From: Verrucomicrobiia bacterium
GTDB lineage: Bacteria > Verrucomicrobiota > Verrucomicrobiia > Verrucomicrobiales > DEV007
Reading direction: 5' to 3'
Assembly: GCA_030427505.1 (NCBI GenBank)
Contig: JAUICH010000008.1
Coordinates: 210,456-274,455 of the forward strand
DNA: 64,000 nt
The notes beneath the pieces are model-generated. The model saw nothing but the letters and a program-made list of their open reading frames with translations. It had not been told where the DNA came from and ran no database searches. Position 1 is the stretch's first letter; each line of letters opens with the position of its first letter. The position numbers and the translations under genes are program-made. Positions 1-8,091 of this stretch are shown here, piece by piece.

Positions 1-342
1 CTCGTCATGTCTTTCGCCGCCCGTGAGGTGTTCGTGAGTGCCATGTCCGTGACGTTCCATGTGGAAGACGCGGACAACGAAGAAGCCGCCATGACCGAAC
101 TGCGCCACCGGATGAAAGCCGCCACCCGCGACGATGGGACGCAACTCTTCACGCCGCTCGTGTGCCTGAGTCTGATGGTCTTCTACGTCTTCGCCATGCA
201 GTGCGTCAGCACGCTGGCGATTGTGCGAAGGGAAACCAACTCCTGGAGGTGGCCCCTGTTTCAGCTGGGCTACATGACCGTGGTCGCCTACCTGGCTTCC
301 CTGATCGTATACCAGGGCGGGAGGCTGCTCGGTTTTAGTTAG
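1..342 (+). CDS. feoB: Ferrous iron transport protein B, C-terminal fragment (5' end outside window)
   Basis: The reading frame is open from the first base and ends at TAG 340-342, so this is the tail of a gene that starts before the window. The visible part holds the FeoB C-terminal signature: SFAAREVFVS near its start, then two membrane segments separated by a short loop (LMVFYVFAMQCVSTLAIVRR and WPLFQLGYMTVVAYLASLIV). FeoB is the inner-membrane, GTPase-linked Fe(II) importer. Its G domain and FeoA partner must lie upstream. A Cys-rich FeoB-associated protein follows about 100 bp downstream, which supports the call. Confidence 0.93.
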   Translation, partial: LVMSFAAREVFVSAMSVTFHVEDADNEEAAMTELRHRMKAATRDDGTQLFTPLVCLSLMVFYVFAMQCVSTLAIVRRETNSWRWPLFQLGYMTVVAYLASLIVYQGGRLLGFS

Positions 343-442
343 CGAGGGACGGCTGCGGAGCCGGTGGTCTGCGCCGGAATGGCGCTGGAAAGAAAGACAA
401 ATCGGCGGACGTGGTTTCGCTCTTTCTAATAGGAAAGTTTTT

Positions 443-631
443 ATGAACGCAGACTGGCAAACCTGGGCAGCCCCGGCAGTGGTCGCCGTCACGGCGGCTG
501 GCTTTGTCTGGCGCTTTGTCCGCAATCGCCGCCGCGCCAAGTCTGGGAAGGGCTGCGGTCACGGCTGTGGGTGCGGGGTTCCGAGCGTGCGTGGAAAGGC
601 CCCGAAATTGGGTCTGGGAAAGGGCCGGTAG
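443..631 (+). CDS. FeoB-associated Cys-rich membrane protein
   Basis: A 62-residue protein with one N-terminal membrane segment (about residues 8-27), a basic stretch (RNRRRAK) and a Cys/Gly/His cluster CGHGCGCG. This is the layout of the small FeoB-associated Cys-rich membrane proteins encoded after feoB in many bacteria. They are thought to assist Fe(II) import, but no reaction is established. An AGGAAAG sequence at 431-437 gives a good ribosome binding site for the ATG at 443. Its position right after feoB implies one operon. Confidence 0.82.
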   Translation: MNADWQTWAAPAVVAVTAAGFVWRFVRNRRRAKSGKGCGHGCGCGVPSVRGKAPKLGLGKGR

Positions 632-654
632 GATCGAAGTGTGCCGCGCGCGAG

Positions 655-1101
655 ATGAGTGAAGCCCTGGCAACGGACTCACCCAAAAGGCGGAAAAGAC
701 CGGGCGTTATCGATTGGCTGGTAGTCGCTTTGGTAGGCGTAATGTTGGCAGTGTCGGTCGGCTTGCTCTTCTCGAGTATGCTGGAAATGGCGAAACGGGC
801 TTCCTGGATGGAAGAGGCAAGCGCTGTCTTCAGTGGCTGCAAGGCCTATGCCGGAGAGCACGAAGGCAATTTTCCCCCGGAGTTGGGCGGCCTCTACCCG
901 GAATACGTGGAAAGACAATTCTCGTTGCGGGATAAGGAAGGAAATCCTCTTTGGATCTACCATCCGGGCCTGAATGTCGCGAGCCCTCCTGACCAGCCTT
1001 TGTTCTGGTCCCGGGAACCCGCCGGAAAGTTTGGCTACGCGGGTTTTTCGGTGAACGGCGACTTCTGGGAAAAACCGGAGGTGCCGGTCAGGCAGCCGTG
1101 A
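655..1101 (+). CDS. Pseudopilin-like membrane-anchored protein of unknown role
   Basis: I chose the ATG at 655 (148 residues). An upstream in-frame start at 571 would add a low-complexity leader overlapping the previous gene. A single membrane helix lies at about residues 18-42, followed by a soluble domain with GCKAYAGEHEGNFPPELGGL and then LYPEYV. That pattern resembles the 'xxYxxDHxGxFPPxLxxLxPxYL' segment of GspG-like pseudopilin proteins of PVC bacteria. There is no classical prepilin cleavage site. It begins 23 bp after the FeoB-associated gene and may be cotranscribed. Function unknown. Confidence 0.6.
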   Translation: MSEALATDSPKRRKRPGVIDWLVVALVGVMLAVSVGLLFSSMLEMAKRASWMEEASAVFSGCKAYAGEHEGNFPPELGGLYPEYVERQFSLRDKEGNPLWIYHPGLNVASPPDQPLFWSREPAGKFGYAGFSVNGDFWEKPEVPVRQP

Positions 1102-1161
1102 ACCGCTCGAGTCTGATCGCGCTGAGGTCCTGGTCAATCCCGGTTCCCGGAAAGTAGCGCC

Positions 1162-2019
1162 TCAGGAATCGAACCGCGAACTGGCGGGATAAGAACCCAG
1201 GTTGCGGATGCGGAGAGAGACGGCTTCGGCGGCTTTAAGGGCCTCCACGGCGGCATCATCCACGGAACTGCCTTCGATCTCGACGAAGAAGCGGTACTTG
1301 TTCGGTTGACCCATGATGGGGCGGGACTCGATGCGCTTCAGGTTCACGCCGGACTTGGCGAAGGGTTCCAGAAAATGGAAGAGACTGCCGGAGGAGTCCG
1401 GAAGTTCCACCGCGAGGCTGGTCTTGGTGTTTTCCGGCGAAGGCGGATTGGCTTCGTGACCCACGACGAAGAACTGGGTGACGTTCGGCACCTCCGCCTG
1501 AATGGGGTAGTGCAGGACATCCAGGCCATAGCGCTCCGCGTTTTCCCGGGGCCCAATGGCGGCTGAGCCTTTTTCCTGGGAGGCAAAGATGACGGCGTTG
1601 GACGTGCTGGGCGTGGTGACCTGCTGAGCCTTCGGGTAGTGGGTCTTCAGCCACTTCTCGCAGTGGTGGAAGGGCGCGAAGTGCGAGTAAATCTTCGAGA
1701 TGGAATCGCCCTCCCGGCCGAGCAGGGCCAGCTTGACGTTCAGGGCGATCTCTTCCCGGATGTGGATGCGGCTCTGTTCGCTGACGATCCGGTCCACCGT
1801 GGCGGTGATGATGCCTCCGGATGAGTTTTCGATGGGCACCACGGCCAAGCAATCCGGCGTTTCGTCCAGATAGTCGAACACCTCGTCCACGGAGGGACAG
1901 GGGACCAGAGTGGTGCCGTTGCCGTAACGTTTTCGCGCGACTAAATGGGAGAAACTACCTTCGGGTCCGAGATAAGCGACGGAGGAGGAGGATCGTTCAG
2001 CTTCCAGCATTTCAGTCAT
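1162..2019 (-). CDS. Prephenate dehydratase-like protein with ACT domain; catalytic TRF motif altered
   Basis: Read from the ATG at 2019 (285 residues; a TTG at 2037 would add six). The N-terminal PDT domain begins with VAYLGPEGSFSH and includes VPIENSSGG. The C-terminal ACT domain has GSLFHFL and a complete IESRP motif (about residues 205-265), as in Phe-regulated enzymes. Prephenate dehydratase converts prephenate to phenylpyruvate for phenylalanine synthesis. The usual catalytic T-R-F triplet reads T181-Q182-F183 (NVTQFFVVG), so the conserved Arg is missing. There is no chorismate mutase domain. A complete bifunctional paralogue lies at 3104-4168. The gene may have weak activity, a different substrate, or a regulatory role. 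Confidence 0.85.
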   Translation of the reverse strand: MTEMLEAERSSSSVAYLGPEGSFSHLVARKRYGNGTTLVPCPSVDEVFDYLDETPDCLAVVPIENSSGGIITATVDRIVSEQSRIHIREEIALNVKLALLGREGDSISKIYSHFAPFHHCEKWLKTHYPKAQQVTTPSTSNAVIFASQEKGSAAIGPRENAERYGLDVLHYPIQAEVPNVTQFFVVGHEANPPSPENTKTSLAVELPDSSGSLFHFLEPFAKSGVNLKRIESRPIMGQPNKYRFFVEIEGSSVDDAAVEALKAAEAVSLRIRNLGSYPASSRFDS

Positions 2020-2285
2020 AGGGAGAGTTACCGGCAATGGGGCCGGTAACTTACGGTTTAAGAATATGTCGACAAACCTATTTTCGTGCCAGTATCGGCA
2101 GGAATCAGTCGAGTTGCTTCACTTTTCGGGGGATGGAGTGATTTGGCGTGTTTCGCCCCCCCGTTCCACGGTCTGGGACCGGGGGTGAGCTGGAAAGCTT
2201 ACCCAATAACGGGTGGAAAATCCATTCTTTCGGCGAAATTCCTGAAAATCAGGAAGACCGGAGGGTGGAGGGAGGCGGAGGGGAA

Positions 2286-3100
2286 TGGCCGCAACAAGGC
2301 GCAAGAGACGCAAAAATGGGATAGAGCGGTGGGAGCGCGCTTTGGGTTTCTGAACCACGGAGGACTCAGAGAGCACAGAGAAGTTGGAACTGCGGGGAAA
2401 CTGACCGGTTCCTCGATGATTCCGGGACGTTTCGCACGTCGGTCCAAACTTCCTCTATAGACATTTTTTGCGCCTCTTGCGCTTTTTTGCGGCTATTGCG
2501 CCGCCCTTTAGGGTCAGCGTGGCGGGCCAAACGCATTCTCTGAACCACAGAGGACTCAGAGAGCACAGAGAAGATAGGGCTTTTCGGCGGCTGACCGGTT
2601 TCTCGAAGACTCCAAGGCACTTCAAATGCCGGTCAAAGCGTCCCTCTCAGGATAATTTTTTGCGCCTCTTGCGCCTCTTGCGCCTCTTGCGCCTTTTTGC
2701 GGCTATTCCGCCGTCCTTAGGGGCAGCGTGGCGGGCCAAACGCATTCTCTGAACCACAGAGGACTCAGAGGGCACAGAGAGTTTGGCGCTTTGGGGAAGC
2801 TGGCTGGTTCCTCGATGATTCCGGGACGTTTCGCACGTCGGTCCAAACTTCCTCAATAGACATTTTTTGCGCCTCTTGCGCCTTATTGCGGCTATTGCGC
2901 CGCCCTTTAGGGTCAGCGTGGCGGGCCAAACACATACTCTGAACCACAGAGGACTCAGAGAGCACAGAGAAGATAGGGCTTTTCGGCGGCTGACCGGTTT
3001 CTCGAAGACTCCAAAGGCATTTCAAATGCCGGTCAAAGCGTCCCTCTCAGGACAACTTTTTGCGCTTCTTGCGCCTTTTTGCGGCTATTCCTTCCCCGCT
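2286..3100. repeat. Tandem higher-order repeat array (A-B-A-B) between two pheA paralogues
   Basis: Four copies of a unit starting CTGAACCACRGAGGACTC begin at 2350, 2540, 2749 and 2939. Spacings are 190, 209 and 190 bp, so the higher-order period is 399 bp. Copies 1 and 3 share one middle part (TCCTCGATGATTCCGGGACG), while copies 2 and 4 share another (AGGGCTTTTCGGCGGCTGAC). Each copy ends in a GCGCCTCTT-type microrepeat and GCGGCTATT. Copy 2 has two extra 9-mers, which accounts for its greater length. The region 2286-2317 holds the inverted counterpart (GCCGCAAC...GGCGCAAGAGACGC), so each unit resembles a palindromic element. No credible gene is present. The stretch 2020-2285 shows nothing recognisable. 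Confidence 0.85.
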
Positions 3101-3103
3101 ACC

Positions 3104-4168
3104 CTAATCGAGAGCCGCGGGGCGGGGGAAGCTGCCGAGGACGGTGACGCGCTGGCCTTTGCCTTCCAGGGTGCGGACGGTCTGCTGGAGGTGGGGCTCG
3201 GTGATGTGGCCTTTGATCTCCAGGTAGAAGGAAAAACGGTCCTTTTTCCCCGTGGGATGGCTTTCCATCTGGGCGACGTCCACCTCCAGGTCGGCCAGGG
3301 CCCGGAGGGTTTCGATCACGGAGGTAGTGTTGATCTCGTCCGCCACGCAGATAGCCGTCATGTCGTTCCCAGTGGGCGGACACTCGCGGCGGCCGACCAC
3401 CACGAAACGGGTGGTGTGAGTTTCGTTTTCGATGTTCCGGGCAATGGGCGGAACCTGGTTGATGCGGGCGGCCAGGAGGGAGCCGACGGCGGCGGAGCCT
3501 TCCTCCTCCTTGGCCAGGGTGGCGGCGCGTTCGGTGCTGGAAACGGTGACCTGCTCCGCGTCGCCCAAGTGCTGGCGGAGCCAGTCGCGGCTCTGGGCCA
3601 GCACGCCGGGGTGGCCGAAGACTTTCCGGATGTCGTTCAGTTCCTCCAGGGACATCAGGCAGACGTGGACGGGGATGAGGAGCTGGGCGCAGATCTTCAG
3701 CGGCGTCTTGGCGAAGAGATCCAGGGTGTGGCGCACCGCGCCTTCCGTGGTGTTTTCGATGGGGACTACGCCATAGTCCGCCAGGCCTCGGTGAACCTGG
3801 TCGAAGACGTCGGAAAGGTTGAACTGAGGCAGGTAGTGAACGCTGCCGCCGAATTTTTCGATGGCGGCCTGGTGGGTCCAGGTGCCTTTCGGGCCCAGGT
3901 AGGCGATTTTCAGGTCTTCCTCCAGCGCCAGGGCGGCGGACATGATTTCCCGGTAAATCGCGCGGATGGACTTTTCGGGGAGACGGCCTTCGCTCTTCTC
4001 GACCAGGCGGCGGAGCAGGGCTTCTTCCCGTTCCGGCGCGTAGATCTCCAGGCCGTCCCGCTTTTTGATGACGCCTACCTCGTGGACCAGGTCGGCGCGC
4101 TCGTTGAGCAGCTTGAGGAGCTGCGTATCGATGGCGTCAATCTTGACCCGTATTTCGTCGAGCGTCAT
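3104..4168 (-). CDS. pheA: Bifunctional chorismate mutase / prephenate dehydratase (P-protein)
   Basis: A 354-residue protein. Residues 1-85 form an AroQ-type chorismate mutase domain (IDAIDTQLLKLLNERADLV, typical Arg/Lys/Glu spacing). Residues about 87-260 form the prephenate dehydratase domain (IAYLGPKGTWTHQA, VPIENTTEG, catalytic T253-R254-F255). Residues about 270-345 form an ACT domain. Together they take chorismate to phenylpyruvate. The ACT domain is unusual: the E-S-R-P motif reads ESHP, and the G-A-L segment reads TTSVIETL, so phenylalanine binding may be weakened. It lies 65 bp downstream of scpB on the same strand, probably in one operon with scpA-scpB. Its stop abuts the last unit of the repeat array. 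Confidence 0.94.
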   Translation of the reverse strand: MTLDEIRVKIDAIDTQLLKLLNERADLVHEVGVIKKRDGLEIYAPEREEALLRRLVEKSEGRLPEKSIRAIYREIMSAALALEEDLKIAYLGPKGTWTHQAAIEKFGGSVHYLPQFNLSDVFDQVHRGLADYGVVPIENTTEGAVRHTLDLFAKTPLKICAQLLIPVHVCLMSLEELNDIRKVFGHPGVLAQSRDWLRQHLGDAEQVTVSSTERAATLAKEEEGSAAVGSLLAARINQVPPIARNIENETHTTRFVVVGRRECPPTGNDMTAICVADEINTTSVIETLRALADLEVDVAQMESHPTGKKDRFSFYLEIKGHITEPHLQQTVRTLEGKGQRVTVLGSFPRPAALD

Positions 4169-4233
4169 GGCGTGGTGGCGACTGGCGTTGGGAAAAGGTC
4201 AGTAGTGAAAGGCCAGAGCAGATCCTCTTCCAG

Positions 4234-5100
4234 TTACGCGTCTTCTGGCTTTTCCTCTTCCGGTTCGGTTTCGGAATCAGGCGATTCGTCGGCGGTGACG
4301 GCAGCCAATTCTTCGGTTTCGGTTTCCGTCTCTGCTTCCGCTTCGGGTTCGGACTCGTTTTCGGCAGCGGCGTCTTCCCCGGCGCTGTCTGCCGTTTCAA
4401 CAACCGTTTCTTCTTCCGCCGGAGTTTCAGTCTCGGGCTCTTCCGTGCTTTCTTCCTCCGCGCCCTTTTTCGGCGTAGCGCCGAGGGAAAGCTGCTGTTC
4501 CTGTTCGGAGCCGCCGTTGGCGTCCGCGCCCTTCGGCAGCATGACCTGGCGCAGCTCTCCGGAGTTCGGCAAATCGTCCAGGTGACGGATGCCGAAGTGC
4601 TCCAGGAAGGTGTCCGTGGTTTCGTAAAGGAGCGGTTTGCCCGGCAGATCGGCTCGCCCGCCGATCTTGACCAGGCCGCGGTCGATGACCTTTTGCAGCA
4701 CGCCGTCCACGCTCACGCCGCGCACGGCTTCGATGTCCGCCTTCGTAATGGGCTGGCGGTAGGCGATGATGGCGAGAGTTTCCAGGGCGGGGGGGCTGAG
4801 GCGTTCCGGCTTCGAGTCGGGCAGGAGGGCGCGGATGTAGTCCGCGAATTCCGGGCGGGTCACCAGGCGCCAGCCGTGGGCGTTTTCCACCAGGCGAATG
4901 GCCCGGCCGGTGGACTGGTAGATTTCGATCAGGTCCTGCAGGGCCTGGTCCACTTCCTTGGCCGTGATCTTCTGGAGCGCGGCGTCGGGATCGCCCAGTT
5001 CTTCCTCGTTGGCGCGGCGGACGGCCTTGGCGATTTCCTGGGTGGTGAGGGGCTCCGGGGCGGCGAATATCAGCGCTTCAACTATCTGCGTCAGTTCCAT
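4234..5100 (-). CDS. scpB: Segregation and condensation protein B with long acidic tail
   Basis: A 288-residue protein. The first ~200 residues are a typical ScpB with two winged-helix domains ([17 protein letters not shown] at the N-terminus; [40 protein letters not shown]). ScpB dimers bind ScpA and the SMC ATPase to form the bacterial condensin that compacts and separates chromosomes. From about residue 210 a Glu/Thr/Ala-rich tail of some 75 residues follows, with no recognisable fold and clearly longer than in most ScpB proteins. The gene starts 27 bp after scpA ends, indicating translational pairing. Confidence 0.95.
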   Translation of the reverse strand: MELTQIVEALIFAAPEPLTTQEIAKAVRRANEEELGDPDAALQKITAKEVDQALQDLIEIYQSTGRAIRLVENAHGWRLVTRPEFADYIRALLPDSKPERLSPPALETLAIIAYRQPITKADIEAVRGVSVDGVLQKVIDRGLVKIGGRADLPGKPLLYETTDTFLEHFGIRHLDDLPNSGELRQVMLPKGADANGGSEQEQQLSLGATPKKGAEEESTEEPETETPAEEETVVETADSAGEDAAAENESEPEAEAETETETEELAAVTADESPDSETEPEEEKPEDA

Positions 5101-5127
5101 GAAGGGTAAAAAACGGAAAGGCGGGGG

Positions 5128-5862
5128 TCAGGTATTTTCCACACGGTGAATTTCGATGTCACCGAGAATCGCATCCTGGCGGACGCGAAATTGGTTCATT
5201 TTCATCAGCTCCAGCACGGCCAGGAAAGTCACGATGACCTCCCCTTTTGAGTTGGCCTGTTCAAAGATCAGGGAAAACAGCAGGGAACCGCCGGGCGGAA
5301 TGAGTTCCAGCAGGTGCTCGATCTTTTCGCTGACCGTCCAGCGGTCGTCGATGATTTCGCCGAGGTCCTCCGTTTCCTCGAAGCGTTTCAGGACGTTCTG
5401 GAAGGCGCGGATCAGGTCGAAGATGGAGACGTCCGCCAGGGGGCGGGTTTCTTCCTCGTCGCGTTCGATCTCCTCCGGCAGGTGGCCGAAGAAGTCGGAC
5501 TGCTCCTGCTCCCGGCGCTGAAGGAATTCGGCGGCGTCCTTGAATTTCTTATACTCGATGAGCTGGCGGATGAGGTCCCAGCGGGGATCTTCCTCCTCCG
5601 CGTCTTCCTCCGGCGGCTGCTGGTGCTTCGGCAGCAGGGAGCGGCTCTTGATGTAAATGAGGTTGGACGCCATGACGATGAACTCTCCCGCCAGGGAGAT
5701 GTTCAGCAGCTTAAAGGCATCCATGTAGGCCAGGTACTGCGTGGTGATCCGGTCGATGGAGATGTCGTAAATATCGACCTCGTCCTTCTTGATCAAAAAG
5801 AGGAGCAGATCGAGGGGGCCCTCGAAAATCTCCATCTTAACTTTGTAGTCGGTCTCTACCAC
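5128..5862 (-). CDS. scpA: Segregation and condensation protein A
   Basis: ScpA is the kleisin subunit that bridges the SMC heads. The family N-terminus is unmistakable (DYKVKMEIFEGPLDLLLFLI), followed by DIYDISIDRITTQYLAYM and ASNLIYIKSRSLLP. The C-terminal winged-helix end (EVIVTFLAVLELMKMNQFRV) is intact. I prefer the GTG at 5862 (244 residues, starting VETDYKVK), because the family usually begins only a few residues before DYKVK. A TTG at 5907 would add a 15-residue leader. Neither has a clear Shine-Dalgarno sequence. It is the first gene of the likely scpA-scpB-pheA operon, divergent from the sulfatase gene. Confidence 0.94.
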   Translation of the reverse strand: MVETDYKVKMEIFEGPLDLLLFLIKKDEVDIYDISIDRITTQYLAYMDAFKLLNISLAGEFIVMASNLIYIKSRSLLPKHQQPPEEDAEEEDPRWDLIRQLIEYKKFKDAAEFLQRREQEQSDFFGHLPEEIERDEEETRPLADVSIFDLIRAFQNVLKRFEETEDLGEIIDDRWTVSEKIEHLLELIPPGGSLLFSLIFEQANSKGEVIVTFLAVLELMKMNQFRVRQDAILGDIEIHRVENT

Positions 5863-5975
5863 GAGCGGGAAAAAAGAAAGGCGTTCACCAAAGCCGAGCC
5901 TGCGCAAAAAGCAAGATGCTGGAACCCGGCATTGCAGTCCGGACAGGATTCCGCAAAATGGCCCATAAAGAAACC

Positions 5976-7547
5976 ATGAAAGCCCCTTTGTTCACCCTGC
6001 TGCTGGCGGTGGCCGTTCTTTTGACGGCCCCGGTGGTCCGCTCCGCCGAGCCGGACCGGCCCAATATCCTCTTCGCGATTTCAGACGACCAGTCTTTTCC
6101 GCACGCCTCCGCCTACGGTTGCGAGTTCGTGCACACGCCCGCCTTCGACCGGATCGCCGGAAAAGGGGTGCTCTTCATGAATGCCTTTGCCCCTTCGCCG
6201 GGGTGCAGCCCTTCCCGGGCCGCCATGCTGACGGGGCGCTTTCCGTGGATGATCGAAAACGCCGGGACGCACGCCAGCGAGTTTCCCGCCAAATACGTGA
6301 CCTACCCGGACCTGCTGGAACAGGGCGGCTACTTCGTGGGCTACACTGGGAAAGGCTGGGGACCGGGCAATTGGAAAGAAAGCGGCCGCACCCGGAATCC
6401 GGCGGGGCCGGAATTTTCCAAGCTGAAACTGCCCAAAGGCACCACGCCGGAGGGCATCAGCAGCAATGACTACTCCGGCAACTTCAAGGCCTTCCTGGAG
6501 CAGCGCCCGGCGGGGAAACCGTTCTTCTTCTGGTACGGCGCCACGGAACCGCACCGCTCTTACAAGAAAGGCATCGGCCTGGAGCAGGGGAAAAAGCTGG
6601 AGGACGTGACCGTGCCGGAATTCCTGCCCGACACCCTCGAGGTGCGGAGCGACCTGCTGGATTACGCGGTGGAGATCGAGTGGTTCGACAGTCACCTGGG
6701 CCGGATGCTGGACCTCCTGGAGGCGAATGGAGAGCTGGACAACACCCTGGTGGTCATCACCTCGGACAACGGCATGCCCTTTCCCCGGGCCAAGGCGAAC
6801 TGCTACGAATACGGCATCCACCTGCCCCTGGCGGTCAGTTGGCCCGCCAAGGTGCCCGGCGGCCGGGTGGTGAAAGACGTGGTGAGCCTGGCGGAATTTT
6901 GCCCCACCTTCCTGGAAGTGGCCGGGGTGGAGCATCCCGGAGGCGACTACCCCCTGGCGACCGCCTCGCTCCTACCCGTGCTGGAAAGCGAAAAGGACGG
7001 CCAGGTGGACCCGGCCCGGCTCTATACCTATTCCTCCCGCGAGCGGCACTCCTCCTCCCGCTGGAATAACCTGGCCTACCCTCAGAGGGCGCTGCGGACG
7101 GAGCAGTATCTGTTCATCCGCAACTTCAAGCCCGAGCGCTGGCCCGCCGGCGCGCCCCAGAAGATGGGCGAGGGGAACTACCCGAAAGACGTCACCCAAC
7201 TCGGCCCCATGCATGGTGGCTATCACGACATCGACGCCTGCCCGACCCTGGATTTCCTGGTCGAAAACCGCGATGACGAAAAGATCGGCCGCTACCTGGG
7301 CATGGCCGTGGCCAAGCGGCCCGCCGTGGAGATGTACGACATTAAGAACGATCCCGCCTGCCTCGCCAACCTCGCCAGCGATCCCGAACACGCCGGCGTC
7401 CGGGAAGCCCTGGAACGCCAGCTCAATCTCTACCTGGAAGAAACCAACGACGCCCGCGTCACCGCCCCCGACGGCGGCGACATCTGGGAAACCTACATGC
7501 GGTATTCCAAAATACGGACGTTTCCGAAGCCGGATTGGGCGGAGTAG
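5976..7547 (+). CDS. Secreted FGly-dependent sulfatase (type I, Cys-type)
   Basis: A 523-residue protein from the ATG at 5976, which gives a clean signal peptide (FTLLLAVAVLLTAP, cleavage near VRSAEP). The sulfatase fold is clear: RPNILFAISDD carries two metal-binding Asp residues (37 and 38), GCSPSRAAMLTGR is the C-x-P-x-R signature in which Cys77 becomes formylglycine, and SDNG lies further on. Such enzymes remove sulfate esters from polysaccharides and similar substrates. The exact substrate cannot be read from the sequence. An earlier ATG at 5958 is possible. No formylglycine-generating enzyme lies in the window. Confidence 0.92.
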   Translation: MKAPLFTLLLAVAVLLTAPVVRSAEPDRPNILFAISDDQSFPHASAYGCEFVHTPAFDRIAGKGVLFMNAFAPSPGCSPSRAAMLTGRFPWMIENAGTHASEFPAKYVTYPDLLEQGGYFVGYTGKGWGPGNWKESGRTRNPAGPEFSKLKLPKGTTPEGISSNDYSGNFKAFLEQRPAGKPFFFWYGATEPHRSYKKGIGLEQGKKLEDVTVPEFLPDTLEVRSDLLDYAVEIEWFDSHLGRMLDLLEANGELDNTLVVITSDNGMPFPRAKANCYEYGIHLPLAVSWPAKVPGGRVVKDVVSLAEFCPTFLEVAGVEHPGGDYPLATASLLPVLESEKDGQVDPARLYTYSSRERHSSSRWNNLAYPQRALRTEQYLFIRNFKPERWPAGAPQKMGEGNYPKDVTQLGPMHGGYHDIDACPTLDFLVENRDDEKIGRYLGMAVAKRPAVEMYDIKNDPACLANLASDPEHAGVREALERQLNLYLEETNDARVTAPDGGDIWETYMRYSKIRTFPKPDWAE

Positions 7548-7660
7548 GGGTTAGGGAGGAAAATCGCAATTTTGACCTTGTTGCTTTGACTGGTTGCGTC
7601 TACACGGACTAAGGGTACAAGAATATGGTTATCCAGGGGTTGAGAATTCTTGACTGACCC

Positions 7661-7753
7661 GAATGGCACGTAGTTAACGCCGATTTCGTCCCTCTAGCAG
7701 CCCTGTTTATCGGGGAAATGGAGGTCGTAAAGCTGCTTATCTACGTGCCATTC
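7661..7753. mobile_element. 93 bp miniature inverted-repeat element with 11 bp target duplication
   Basis: The ends GAATGGCACGTAG (7661-7673) and CTACGTGCCATTC (7741-7753) are perfect 13 bp inverted repeats. They are flanked by direct repeats TTGACTGACCC at 7650-7660 and 7754-7764, which fits a target-site duplication of 11 bp. The interior has no coding capacity. The ends match those of the larger element at 50776-51318 (GAATGGCAC...), so both probably move with the same transposase, plausibly IS4-like given a 10-11 bp duplication. It was inserted into a copy of the GGTCAGTC-type end that also appears at 8911-8926. The surrounding 7548-7649 holds nothing recognisable. Confidence 0.8.
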
Positions 7754-7929
7754 TTGACTGACCCTTTTTCCCTAGCCACAAACCAAGCAAACCTTGTATT
7801 CATGAAGGAAGACCGCTACGCCCACCAGAAAGGGTTTCGGATCATACTTGCGATAGAGGCCGAAATCGAATTGCCCAATCGTGTGAAGTTTGAGCTGGCG
7901 CGTTTGACCCACTAGCCGAAATCTGTGAG

Positions 7930-8055
7930 GGCTAACAAGACGCGGATGAACAACTGCCTGCCCGCGTCGAGTCGGAAGCGAAATGAACGTGCAAACTTCA
8001 ACCCCGAACTCGGAGCGCGCTGACTGCAGGCAGTGACGTCGCTTTGACGTTCTAC
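7930..8055 (+). other. attC-like integron recombination site 1
   Basis: It starts with GGCTAAC (7930-7936, fits the inverse core RYYYAAC) followed by AAGACGCGG, and ends at GTTCTAC (8049-8055), a non-consensus version of the core GTTRRRY. Inside, ACTGCCTGC (7953-7961) and GCAGGCAGT (8026-8034) form a perfect 9 bp inverted repeat, and CCCGCGTCGAGTCGG resembles the arm of attC-3. The size (126 bp) and its position just before a small ORF fit a cassette junction. The remnant of the cassette before it (about 7765-7929) holds only a doubtful short frame. Confidence 0.5.
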
Positions 8056-8091
8056 AGAGAACGAATCCGCTAAACGGTAAACTCTCGATTC

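Noticed and set aside
2350..3100. CRISPR array
   Set aside because: Repeat units are 190-209 bp with related, not unique, intervening sequence, and there are no cas genes.
2867..4585. A 572-codon open frame on the plus strand
   Set aside because: It runs antisense across pheA and the start of the scpB tail, begins inside the repeat array and has no recognisable domain. High GC content keeps the opposite strand open.
7718..7915. A 65-codon frame starting inside the 93 bp element
   Set aside because: Its first part is element sequence and the target duplication. The rest has no similarity I recognise. It could be the remnant of a disrupted cassette gene, but not a supported gene.
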